Positions 17,307 through 24,604 of a stretch of DNA of 64,000 bases are shown here, piece after piece. The stretch is taken from contig CP062007.1 in the NCBI GenBank assembly GCA_022749295.1, positions 2,542,001 to 2,606,000 of the forward strand, in the 5' to 3' direction. Each line of letters starts with the position of its first letter. The first letter of the stretch is position 1. The position numbers were made by a program, and so were the translations under genes. This DNA comes from Flavobacteriaceae bacterium GSB9 (GTDB taxonomy: Bacteria > Bacteroidota > Bacteroidia > Flavobacteriales > Flavobacteriaceae). A model generated the notes under the pieces. That model had not been told where the DNA came from. It saw only the letters and a list, made by a program, of their open reading frames with translations, and did not search any database.

Positions 17307-17336
17307 AATTCATTTTTTTAATAACGTTCAACACTG

Positions 17337-17406
17337 CAAAGTTATGGTAGGAATAGAGTCTGTAAAACACTTAAATTGATGAATTTGTATGCTATATTAT
17401 CTGTTA
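17337..17406 (-). promoter_or_regulatory. Promoter and upstream box, secreted protein 2
   Basis: On the minus strand TAACTTTG (17337-17344) is a TAnnTTTG box 30 bp upstream of the start. The 24-bp box at 17383-17406 lies 38 bp further upstream and matches 22 of 24 positions of the corresponding box in unit 3. Confidence 0.55.
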
Positions 17407-17605
17407 TTTTAATGTTAAGAAAATGTTAGGGTAAAATAGTATATACTTGGGTTAAAAGAATATATTTAGAGCTCATTTTGTGAAAGTTGGGTCATTAATT
17501 ATGCTCAATATTAACGTAGACTAATGAAAAGTTTTAGGACTAATTTGGTTTAATATTTAGAGAACCAATAGGGTTTAACTTTTTATGTTTGGATACGAAG
17601 CAAAA

Positions 17606-17825
17606 AAAAAGCGGGCCACCACAGCCCGCTTTACCAACTAAACTAAACTAAATAAGACATTAAACTAATTATTAATGAATATTGTTATACTTTTTTATGA
17701 GTGTATTTTTACTTTTGTAATGACGTAATAAAAACCTGTTTGTTAAACTAAAAGAAGAAAAAACTATCTTTTAAAACGTTTTTTACGACTTGGGGTTTTT
17801 CATAACGTTCAACGATACAAAGATA
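17606..17825 (-). pseudogene. Third unit of the secreted-protein locus: promoter and terminator kept, reading frame lost
   Basis: The 75 bp at 17606-17680 are identical to the 3' end of copy 2 (terminator, stop codon and last four codons, FINN). The other end keeps a TATCTTTG box (17818-17825, minus strand) and the AACGTTCAAC leader, then ATG AAA AAC followed three codons later by a stop. About 130 bp remain in between, so most of the roughly 600-bp coding region is gone. A transcript of about 210 nt would still be made, so it is either decayed or now an untranslated RNA. Confidence 0.7.
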
Positions 17826-17887
17826 CGTGAGATATATACCTAGGAAAACATCAATATTGACTTATTTGTATGCTATTTTAACTGTTA
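17818..17887 (-). promoter_or_regulatory. Promoter and upstream box of the third unit
   Basis: TATCTTTG on the minus strand (17818-17825) and a 24-bp box at 17864-17887, again 38 bp apart. The box core on the plus strand begins ATTTGTATGCTAT and ends CTGTTA. Confidence 0.55.
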
Positions 17888-17966
17888 AATGAATGTTAAT
17901 TATTCTTAATGTTAAAATAACATACATTTGGGGTAATTAAATATACAGTGTATGCATAATATGTAG

Positions 17967-17974
17967 TAAATTTG
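17967..17974 (+). promoter_or_regulatory. Promoter -7 box for AraC-type regulator 2
   Basis: TAAATTTG matches TAnnTTTG, 18 bp upstream of the ATG at 17993. It rules out the in-frame ATG at 17972, which overlaps the box. Confidence 0.45.
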
Positions 17975-17992
17975 CATAAAAGACCCCTTGTT

Positions 17993-18871
17993 ATGATGAA
18001 TAAGAAACCAACATTAAAAAAGATAAGTCCAAGTTTCGGGAGTTCTTTATTTGTAAAACAACATATAGAGTCGGTTGATCGAAACAGTGCGTATTGGCAT
18101 TTCCACCCAGAATTAGAGTTAATCTATATTAACAAAGGTCAAGGTAAAACGCATATAGGCAACCATTTATCCTATTTTAACAACAGTCAGTTAATATTAA
18201 TTGGTTCTAATTTACCACACAATGGTTTTACTGATCGCTTAACGGCAAACGGAACCGAGACAACCATACAATTTAAGTCCAACTTTTTGGGTGACGATTT
18301 TTTAACCGTGCCCGAAATGGCAGGAATTGTAGCATTGTTTGAACGTGCCAAAAAAGGCATCCGCTTCAAAGTGGAAACCAAAAAGAAAATAGGGCCAAAA
18401 ATTGAAAAACTTAAACAACAAGATGGGTTGAAGCGCGTTTTAAAGTTTTTGGAAATATTGAACTATTTGGCAAAAACCGATGATTATAGCTTGCTTAATG
18501 CAGATGGTTTTGCTTTTGAGACCGAAGCTCAAGACAGCTCTAAAATCGATATCATATTTAAATATGTAAACAAAAACTTCCAAAATCACATTTCTTTAGA
18601 TGAAATAGCAGATGAGGTAAGCATGACTGTCCCTGCATTTTGTAGGTATTTTAAAAAATCTACGGGTAAAACATTTACACAGTTGGTAAACGAATACCGT
18701 GTAGTGCACGCTACTAAGCTGCTGAACGAAAGCCAAATGAGTATTGCCGATATTTGTTACGAATGCGGTTTCAACAATTTTTCACATTTCAATAAGCAGT
18801 TTAATGAAATAACAGGTAAAAGTGCCTCAAACTATAGAAAGGAAATAAAACTGATGATACAAACCAAATAG
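17993..18871 (+). CDS. AraC-family transcriptional regulator with N-terminal cupin domain
   Basis: 292 aa from ATG 17993 (a second ATG follows at once at 17996). The N-terminal 150 residues are a cupin-like sensor domain: AYWHFHPELELIYINKGQGKTHIGN with the two histidines, then LILIGSNLPH. The C-terminal 100 residues hold the double HTH: ISLDEIADEVSMTVPAFCRYFKK and MSIADICYECGFNNFSHFNKQF. Cupin-AraC proteins usually sense sugars. It is divergent from the third promoter unit of the triplicated locus, so it is a candidate for binding the conserved 24-bp boxes; this is inference. Confidence 0.9.
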   Translation: MMNKKPTLKKISPSFGSSLFVKQHIESVDRNSAYWHFHPELELIYINKGQGKTHIGNHLSYFNNSQLILIGSNLPHNGFTDRLTANGTETTIQFKSNFLGDDFLTVPEMAGIVALFERAKKGIRFKVETKKKIGPKIEKLKQQDGLKRVLKFLEILNYLAKTDDYSLLNADGFAFETEAQDSSKIDIIFKYVNKNFQNHISLDEIADEVSMTVPAFCRYFKKSTGKTFTQLVNEYRVVHATKLLNESQMSIADICYECGFNNFSHFNKQFNEITGKSASNYRKEIKLMIQTK

Positions 18872-18879
18872 GTTTTGGT

Positions 18880-19569
18880 TTATGATGGCGATTTAAAAGA
18901 TTGTTGCAAATACGAAACGCCATTCCATTCTCTAAAAAATTGGTCTAAAAACTGAAGCATGTAATTATGCCTCTCAATAGCTATATTTTTACCGGTTTTG
19001 GTATTCATTCTATCTTTTAGCAGTAACAACTTTTCGTAAAAATGATTTATGGTGGGTGCATTAGAGTTTTTATACTCAGCCTTGCTCATATTTAGGTTAG
19101 GCTTAATTTCTGGGTCGTAAAGCGCCCTGTTTTTAAAACCACCGTAGCTGAAGCAGCGTGCAATGCCCATGGCGCCAATAGCATCGAGTCGGTCGGCATC
19201 CTGAATAACCTCCAACTCAGGCGATTTAAATTTTTGAACCTCATTACCGCCCTTAAACGAAATGTTTTCAATAATTTTTACAACGTGCTCAGTAACTTCT
19301 GGGTCAACATTTAGGTTGGATAAAAATTTATGGGCTATTTTGGGACCAATAGTTTCATCGCCGCTATAGAATTTGCTGTCAGCAATATCATGAAGTAGTG
19401 CGCCTAACGAAACCACAAATTTATCTGCGTGTTCATTGTTAGCTATGAGTAATGCATTGTTAAGCACACGTTGTGTATGGAACCAGTCGTGACCACCTTC
19501 GGCATTGGTTAAGGTATTTTTTACGAATGCTTTAGTTTTACTTACTATTATTTCTTGCTGCTTTAACAT
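18880..19569 (-). CDS. HD-domain hydrolase
   Basis: 229 aa. The HD metal motif runs H (in GGHDWFHTQRV, near residue 27), HD (LGALLHDIADSKF, near residue 58) and a late D (VIQDADRLDAIGAMGIAR, near residue 130). This matches the YpgQ/YedJ-type HD phosphohydrolases, whose natural substrates are nucleotides or phosphate esters that are not well defined. It is cytoplasmic, with no signal. It converges with the AraC gene and lies 9 bp downstream of a small lipoprotein gene. Confidence 0.88.
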   Translation of the reverse strand: MLKQQEIIVSKTKAFVKNTLTNAEGGHDWFHTQRVLNNALLIANNEHADKFVVSLGALLHDIADSKFYSGDETIGPKIAHKFLSNLNVDPEVTEHVVKIIENISFKGGNEVQKFKSPELEVIQDADRLDAIGAMGIARCFSYGGFKNRALYDPEIKPNLNMSKAEYKNSNAPTINHFYEKLLLLKDRMNTKTGKNIAIERHNYMLQFLDQFFREWNGVSYLQQSFKSPS

Positions 19570-19578
19570 GATATAAAA

Positions 19579-19806
19579 TTAATTTGGTTGACAGCCCAAA
19601 TATTCTGCTTTTTTTCTTCCTGTGCCTAGTGGGTATGTAAAGCCTGGTTCACCTGTTTTGCAATCAACTTCAGGTACAGTAATAATAACATCATTTATAC
19701 CTTTAAAGGCGCCATTGCATCTACAATCGTTGTTCTTTGAACAGCTAAAAATTAAAGAAGAAAAAATTAGAGTTGAAAAAATACCTACGGACAATTTTAT
19801 TTTCAT
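19579..19806 (-). CDS. Small lipoprotein
   Basis: 75 aa from ATG 19806, chosen because it gives a clean lipoprotein signal, MKIKLSVGIFSTLIFSSLIFSC. The mature part is about 53 residues with four further cysteines (DCRCN, DCKTG and LGCQPN). I do not recognise the family. It lies 9 bp upstream of the HD hydrolase gene on the same strand. Confidence 0.6.
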   Translation of the reverse strand: MKIKLSVGIFSTLIFSSLIFSCSKNNDCRCNGAFKGINDVIITVPEVDCKTGEPGFTYPLGTGRKKAEYLGCQPN

Positions 19807-19909
19807 CTTTCGATGTACCAATTATGAATAAATAGTTTTTTGTAAAGTGTATTTAAAATTAAAACAAAAATTCCTTTCGGTAAAGAAAGGAATTAATAAT
19901 TGTTTGATT

Positions 19910-20911
19910 TTATTTATTCACAGCAGGTTCTACCCATTTAAATTGAAATGAATTCTCTGGGATTTTCATGCGTTCCGATATGCGATACATCCTTGCAGGA
20001 AGTTTCATGAGATAGTCTCTGGCTTTTTCGGCCTCGTCATTTAAGCCAGTAATTTTATCAATTTTCCAGCGTTCTATTAATTTTTGAAGAATATCAACAT
20101 AATCGGTTGAGGTATAAACTCCAATGCGTTGGGCTGTATTCGAGAACTCTTCAAAAGCTGTACCTATTTTGCCACCCGACTCTCTTAAAAAATGGGCCGG
20201 CATAGTAATTTTTTGTTTCATCATGTAGTGAAAGGCCATCATCATTTGGCTGGGGTCCACTTTAAAAATACGGTCTACAAAATCGGAATAGGCGTGGTGG
20301 TGGCGCATTTCGTCGCCCGAAATAATCTGACACATTTTGGCCAAACGTTTATTGCCTTTTTTACGGGCAATTTTAGCCACGCGGTTGTGCGATACATAGG
20401 TGGCCAACTCTTGGAAACTCGTATAAACGAAGTTTTTGTAGGGGTCACGGTCTGTGCCAATATCAAAACCATCGGCGATGAGATGCTGCGTGGTTTTTTC
20501 AATTTCCTTCATGTTAACCCTTCCAGATAGGTATAAATATTTGTTGAGGACATCGCCATGGCGATTTTCCTCAGCCGTCCATTGTTTTACCCATTTAGAC
20601 CAGCCGTTGCCACCATCATCAACCTGATTAACACCCTCAACATCCATAAGCCACGATTCGTAGGTTGGCAGGGCTTCCTCGGTAATCATATCGCCAACTA
20701 AAACCACCCAAAAGTCGTATGGGAGTTCTTTGGCCAGTTCTCTTATTTCTTTTACTTCTTCAAAAAAGTTTTCGTCCGTACCTTCAGAATCTGGCAAAAA
20801 ATCAGTGGGTTGCCAAATGGTATCAATAGGTATTAGATATTTTTGCATTAAAGCATCAACGTCTTTTTCCAAAAACTGCATCACTTCTAACCTCTTATTC
20901 TTTAAAGACAT
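19910..20911 (-). CDS. Acyl-ACP desaturase (ferritin-like di-iron)
   Basis: 333 aa. It belongs to the soluble stearoyl-ACP 9-desaturase family, which puts a double bond into acyl-ACP using a di-iron centre. The two ExxH motifs are EENRH (Glu115-His118) and DEMRH (about residues 203-207), with further glutamates in VGDMITEEALPTYE. It lies 13 bp upstream of nothing on its own strand but 14 bp downstream of plsC, so the two lipid genes are probably one transcript. Substrate chain length is not readable from the sequence. Confidence 0.92.
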   Translation of the reverse strand: MSLKNKRLEVMQFLEKDVDALMQKYLIPIDTIWQPTDFLPDSEGTDENFFEEVKEIRELAKELPYDFWVVLVGDMITEEALPTYESWLMDVEGVNQVDDGGNGWSKWVKQWTAEENRHGDVLNKYLYLSGRVNMKEIEKTTQHLIADGFDIGTDRDPYKNFVYTSFQELATYVSHNRVAKIARKKGNKRLAKMCQIISGDEMRHHHAYSDFVDRIFKVDPSQMMMAFHYMMKQKITMPAHFLRESGGKIGTAFEEFSNTAQRIGVYTSTDYVDILQKLIERWKIDKITGLNDEAEKARDYLMKLPARMYRISERMKIPENSFQFKWVEPAVNK

Positions 20912-20924
20912 TTATTAATAATTT

Positions 20925-21662
20925 TTAAAATTTTATGTGTTTTGTTATGGCAGATTCAATATCCTTTATTAAATCTGCCTTATTAACAAAGGTAGCCAAT
21001 TCTATGGGTTTATGCACAGTAAATGTTAAATGATTACCCAGCCCTAGTGGGAAGCTTCCATATCGGAACATTTTCCAGGAATTGTTAATTGTTACGGGGA
21101 CCACAATAGCCGAAGGTATTTTTTTAAACAAAATATCTAAACCTCGAGTTTGAAAAGGCTTTGGTTTTCCAGTTTTACTTCGCGTGCCTTCAGGGAAAAT
21201 TACGGCAGCGCGTTTATTGGTTTCAATATATTCGCCAAATTTCATCAAAGCAGGTAAAGATTGTCTTGGGTTTTTACGGTCTATAAGTGCGGCTCCACCA
21301 TGGCGCAGGTTGTACGACACACTTGGAATCCCTTTCCCTAATTCAATTTTACTTATAAATTTAGGATGGTGCTTACGCATAAACCATGTTAGTGGATAGA
21401 TATCGTGAAAACTTTGATGGTTGGCCACTATAATTAACGGTTTGTTTGTTGGGATTTCAAAATTGTTTTTGAAAGAATATCTTGTTCCTAAAATGTTACC
21501 ACATCGCATTAAAGACCATTGTAAGGCATCAACACTTTTTTTGTGGGTAAAATAACCAAATAGGTTAAAACAAACCCATTGGATGGGGTGAAAAATAACC
21601 AAAGTTAGTCCGAAGCACAAATAGTACAATACAGATAATGGATATGACAATAGTTTTTGCAT
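20925..21662 (-). CDS. plsC: 1-acyl-sn-glycerol-3-phosphate acyltransferase (PlsC family)
   Basis: 245 aa. Two hydrophobic segments occupy residues 8-35. The acyltransferase motif is NHQSFHD (His82, Asp87; HX4D), followed by the phosphate-binding FPEGTRSKTGK near residue 155 and a VVPVTINN segment. It transfers a second acyl chain to lysophosphatidate in the inner membrane. The acyl-ACP desaturase follows after 13 bp, which fits a shared role in membrane lipid composition. Members of this family can use other lyso-lipids, such as ornithine lipids, so the exact acceptor is not certain. Confidence 0.88.
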   Translation of the reverse strand: MQKLLSYPLSVLYYLCFGLTLVIFHPIQWVCFNLFGYFTHKKSVDALQWSLMRCGNILGTRYSFKNNFEIPTNKPLIIVANHQSFHDIYPLTWFMRKHHPKFISKIELGKGIPSVSYNLRHGGAALIDRKNPRQSLPALMKFGEYIETNKRAAVIFPEGTRSKTGKPKPFQTRGLDILFKKIPSAIVVPVTINNSWKMFRYGSFPLGLGNHLTFTVHKPIELATFVNKADLIKDIESAITKHIKF

Positions 21663-21701
21663 GCTGTAAAATTAAAGGAATACCAATACATGGCATAAAA
21701 A

Positions 21702-21735
21702 AAACCATGATAAAATAATCATGGTTTGGTTTTTT
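21702..21735 (-). terminator. Rho-independent terminator (minus strand, possibly both)
   Basis: AAACCATGAT (21702-21711) pairs perfectly with ATCATGGTTT (21718-21727) around a 6-nt loop. Runs of A before and T after give U-tails on both strands. It ends the bacilliredoxin gene. Confidence 0.8.
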
Positions 21736-21751
21736 TATCTGAAATAAGTCC

Positions 21752-22162
21752 TTAGCAGTGCTCGTTATAGGCATCAACTAGGTTTTCTGCAATCAATTCT
21801 GCTGGGCGACCCTCAATATGGTGACGTTCAAGCATGTGCACCAACTCACCATTTTTAAACAAAGCCATACTAGGTGAACTTGGAGGAAACGGAACCATGT
21901 GGCCACGAGCCGTATCAACGGCTTCTTTATCTACACCGGCAAAAACCGTAACGATGTGGTCTGGTTTTTTAGCATTCTGTAAACTCATTTTAGCACCTGG
22001 ACGTGCATTGGCCGCGGCACAGCCACAAACCGAGTTTACAACAACCAATGTTGTTCCTTCTTTTGCTAAAGCGGCCTCAACGGCTTCAGCGGTATGTAAT
22101 TCTTCAAAACCAACGCTTGTTAGGTCTTCGCGCATAGGTTTTACTAATTCTGCTGGATACAT
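21752..22162 (-). CDS. BrxA/BrxB-family bacilliredoxin
   Basis: 136 aa, the typical length. The family signature CGC is at residues 46-48 in VVNSVCGCAAANARPG. The C-terminal part has FPPSSPSMALFKNGELVHMLERH, as in YphP/YqiW proteins. In Firmicutes these remove bacillithiol from oxidised proteins; in Bacteroidetes, several of which also make bacillithiol, the same role is likely. It has its own TAnnTTTG promoter and a strong terminator. Confidence 0.92.
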   Translation of the reverse strand: MYPAELVKPMREDLTSVGFEELHTAEAVEAALAKEGTTLVVVNSVCGCAAANARPGAKMSLQNAKKPDHIVTVFAGVDKEAVDTARGHMVPFPPSSPSMALFKNGELVHMLERHHIEGRPAELIAENLVDAYNEHC

Positions 22163-22199
22163 ATTTTTAAATTTTAATAATTAACACTTTTTCAGGGTG

Positions 22200-22207
22200 C
22201 AAAGATA
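22200..22207 (-). promoter_or_regulatory. Promoter -7 box for the bacilliredoxin gene
   Basis: TATCTTTG on the minus strand (TAnnTTTG), 37 bp upstream of the start. Confidence 0.45.
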
Positions 22208-22250
22208 CCAATTGTGTAACAAATTGCTAAGGCAATCAACTAACAAATAT

Positions 22251-22258
22251 TATATTTG
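22251..22258 (+). promoter_or_regulatory. Promoter -7 box for the TerB-DnaJ gene
   Basis: TATATTTG (TAnnTTTG) 24 bp upstream of ATG 22283. The longer frame would start inside this box, which favours the ATG at 22283. Confidence 0.45.
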
Positions 22259-22282
22259 ACGATAAACAAAATTTATACTTAC

Positions 22283-23056
22283 ATGAGTTTTTCGAAATGG
22301 ATAGGTGGTGCTTTAGGGTGGTCCTTTGGAGGGCCTATAGGTGCTATTATAGGTTTGGCTATTGGCAGTTTAATTGATTCGGTGGCCGATGGCAGTGGCG
22401 AGCCGCTTATAGGTCAGGGAAGGCCGCGAGGGGGAAGGGCCACCTACCGTACTCAGCCAAGACAGCGTCCAGAAACACAATCAGGTGATTTTGAGGTGAG
22501 CTTGCTAATTTTGGCATCGGTCATCATAAAAGCCGATGGGAAACAAGATAAGCGTGAGTTGGATTTTGTGCGCCAACAGTTTTTAAATATGTACGGTAAA
22601 GAACGAGCCAACCATGCTTTTCAGCTCTTCAAGAATATTAGTAAACAAAATGTTTCAATACGTCCGGTTTGTTTACAGATAAAACAAATGATGGATCACC
22701 CATCACGTTTACAATTGGTACATTTTCTATTTGGAATTGCCAAGGCTGATGAGTTTGTAACTGAAGCTGAAGAACGCCAAATCTACACTATGGCAGGTTA
22801 TTTGGGTATTAGTTCGAAAGATTATGCTAGTATAAAAGCCATGTTTTACAACAGTAGCGATAATGCATATAAAGTTTTAGAGATTGATAAAACTGCTACT
22901 GTTGATGAGATTAAAAAAGCCTACCGAGCCATGGCCAAAAAATACCACCCCGATAGAGTGCGACACTTAGGAAAAGAACACCAAGAAGGTGCCGAAGAAA
23001 AGTTTAGACACGTGCAAAAAGCATACGAGCAGCTGCAAAAAGAACGTGGGTTTTAA
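22283..23056 (+). CDS. TerB-DnaJ fusion protein (DjlA-like co-chaperone)
   Basis: 257 aa from ATG 22283. The first 45 residues are a glycine-zipper membrane segment ([20 protein letters not shown]). Residues about 70-175 form a TerB-like helical domain ([20 protein letters not shown] and [17 protein letters not shown]). The last 65 residues are a J domain with the HPD motif in [11 protein letters not shown]. This order (membrane, TerB, J domain) is that of DjlA, which recruits DnaK at the inner membrane. Client proteins are unknown. Confidence 0.9.
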   Translation: MSFSKWIGGALGWSFGGPIGAIIGLAIGSLIDSVADGSGEPLIGQGRPRGGRATYRTQPRQRPETQSGDFEVSLLILASVIIKADGKQDKRELDFVRQQFLNMYGKERANHAFQLFKNISKQNVSIRPVCLQIKQMMDHPSRLQLVHFLFGIAKADEFVTEAEERQIYTMAGYLGISSKDYASIKAMFYNSSDNAYKVLEIDKTATVDEIKKAYRAMAKKYHPDRVRHLGKEHQEGAEEKFRHVQKAYEQLQKERGF

Positions 23057-23063
23057 GATTTTT

Positions 23064-23088
23064 GTCATTCCTGCGAATGCAGGAATCC
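23064..23088. repeat. Short dispersed palindromic repeat
   Basis: ATTCCTGC-GAAT-GCAGGAAT is a perfect 8-bp stem preceded by GTC. It is of the 'GTCATTCCTGCGAA' class found scattered in many bacterial genomes. No second exact copy was seen in this window. Confidence 0.5.
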
Positions 23089-23137
23089 ACTTTAAATTAT
23101 ACTCTATTTTTAAAAATTTTTCAAAAAACTAGAATTC

Positions 23138-23476
23138 ATGAAAAACATCTTCGACAAAGAAGTAGCCAATGCTTTAATCGGAAGGATTAATAAGCTAGAT
23201 GCTTATTCTTAACCGATTTGGGGGAAAATGAGCGTTGACCAGATGATGGCACATTGTAATGTGATTTATGAAATGGTTTATGAAAACAATCATCCTAAAC
23301 CCAATATATTTACGCGGTTTATGTTAAGGTTATTTGTTAAAAATGCTGTAGTTAGTGATAAGCCATATAAAAAGAATAGCAGAACAGCACCACAATTTAA
23401 AACAATTTGGAGTTTAATTTTGAAAGACCACAATAGACTGCCCACTACCTACTGTCAATTCAACAGTTCTTCCTAA
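23138..23476 (+). pseudogene. Broken DUF1569-family gene
   Basis: The frame starts MKNIFDKEVANALIGRINKL and continues after an in-frame TAA (codon 25, 23210-23212) with PIWGKMSVDQMMAHCNVIYE, the DUF1569 (DinB-superfamily) signature. The match lasts to about residue 88 (RTAPQFK); the rest bears no resemblance to the family and runs into the 3' end of the LD-carboxypeptidase gene. Intact members are about 150 aa, so the gene has both a nonsense mutation and a lost C-terminus. It is not expected to make a functional protein. Confidence 0.75.
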
Positions 23477-24433
23477 AATCATCGCCCTATTGTCCTTTTC
23501 ATGCCCAGCAGGCATGTTAAAAGCTATCGGGAAATCGTATTCTGCCAAAGCATCCAAAATCAAATGCTCAATTGAAGTACCCCAAAGCGTCGTGTTTTTT
23601 CGTAGTTTGGTCATATCGCCTACAATTACGCCATTACAATTATCAAAATAACCAGCACGCTTTAGGCTTTGTAGCATACGGTCTATATGGTATTTGTATT
23701 CTCCAATTTCTTCAATAAACAAAATTTTTCCAGCAGTATTGATACTGCTCGGCGATCCCAGCATGGTATGTAACATGGTTAAATTGCCGCCAACCAACTG
23801 CCCCGATGTTTTTCCTGTTTTGTTGTATTTTGAGCCTTTTAAAGTATAGCTTAAATGGTTTCCAAAAATGGCATCTTTAAAGGTTGAAATGGTTGCTTCA
23901 ATTTCAGAAGTGTTGTCCTGTAAACTGGTACACATCATGGCATGAATGCTTTCAATGCCTTCATTGTGAACCTGGCTGTGAAAGCCCGTAATATCAGAAT
24001 AACCAATAATCCATTTGGGCTGCTGTTTAAATGTCGACCAGTTTAATTTATCTAGAATTCTAACCGAACCATAGCCACCACGAGCGCACCAAATAGCTTT
24101 TATTTTAGGGTCGTCCAGGGCTTGTTGGAAATCTTCACAACGCTCATCGTCTGTGCCTGCAAAATGATGAGCTTGTGTGAACACATGTTCTCCCAAAATC
24201 GAATGTAATCCCCAATCCTTTAAAAGAGCCTGGGCTTGTCGTATTTCACTAGTTCTGTTTTTTAAAATTCCCGAAGGGGCAACAATAGCTACGGTATCGC
24301 CTGCTTTTAAATATGGTGGTTGTTTCAAAGTGGTATTGTGTTTTTCAACAGACCTATTTTGGGCTGAAAACGGTTTTATTCCGAAGAAAAAAAACGCACA
24401 AAACAGGCAAGTTGTCAGTAGGTTTTTCGTCAT
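23414..24433 (-). CDS. LD-carboxypeptidase (S66 family) with signal peptide
   Basis: 339 aa from ATG 24433, giving a signal peptide MTKNLLTTCLFCAFFFFG. The S66 signatures are KAGDTVAIVAPSG near residue 45, IWCARGGYGSVRIL with the nucleophile-containing region and KWIIGYSDITGFH, and later LLFIEEIGEYKYHIDRML. It cleaves the terminal D-alanine from murein tetrapeptides, in peptidoglycan recycling; an exported form would act in the periplasm. It converges with the DUF1569 remnant, whose tail overlaps it. Confidence 0.88.
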   Translation of the reverse strand: MTKNLLTTCLFCAFFFFGIKPFSAQNRSVEKHNTTLKQPPYLKAGDTVAIVAPSGILKNRTSEIRQAQALLKDWGLHSILGEHVFTQAHHFAGTDDERCEDFQQALDDPKIKAIWCARGGYGSVRILDKLNWSTFKQQPKWIIGYSDITGFHSQVHNEGIESIHAMMCTSLQDNTSEIEATISTFKDAIFGNHLSYTLKGSKYNKTGKTSGQLVGGNLTMLHTMLGSPSSINTAGKILFIEEIGEYKYHIDRMLQSLKRAGYFDNCNGVIVGDMTKLRKNTTLWGTSIEHLILDALAEYDFPIAFNMPAGHEKDNRAMILGRTVELTVGSGQSIVVFQN

Positions 24434-24476
24434 AATGTAAATGTACATTTTTTTTCAGAAACGCTCTTAAATTATG

Positions 24477-24484
24477 TACTTTTG
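24477..24484 (+). promoter_or_regulatory. Promoter -7 box for metG
   Basis: TACTTTTG (TAnnTTTG) about 120 bp upstream of metG. The leader would include the palindromic element at 24503-24584. Confidence 0.4.
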
Positions 24485-24502
24485 TGGCTTTAAAAACGAT
24501 TT

Positions 24503-24584
24503 GTCATTCCGTGCCAAGCGTTGGAAACTGTTAAATTTATCCCATTTCGTGAGATTGATACAGTTGTTCCTCCTTGCAATGACG
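24503..24584. repeat. Candidate dispersed repeat in the metG leader
   Basis: It is bounded by GTCATTCC on the left and CCTTGCAATGACG on the right, i.e. GTCATT...AATGAC inverted ends. It resembles Flavobacteriaceae repeats of the CGTCATTGC-type. It lies between the putative metG promoter and start codon, so it would be transcribed. Confidence 0.45.
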
Positions 24585-24604
24585 ATAAAAATTAAAGTTT
24601 TATA

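Noticed and set aside
23205-23220. Readthrough (recoded TAA) in the DUF1569 gene
   Set aside because: The C-terminus is also lost, so the locus is decayed and recoding is not needed.
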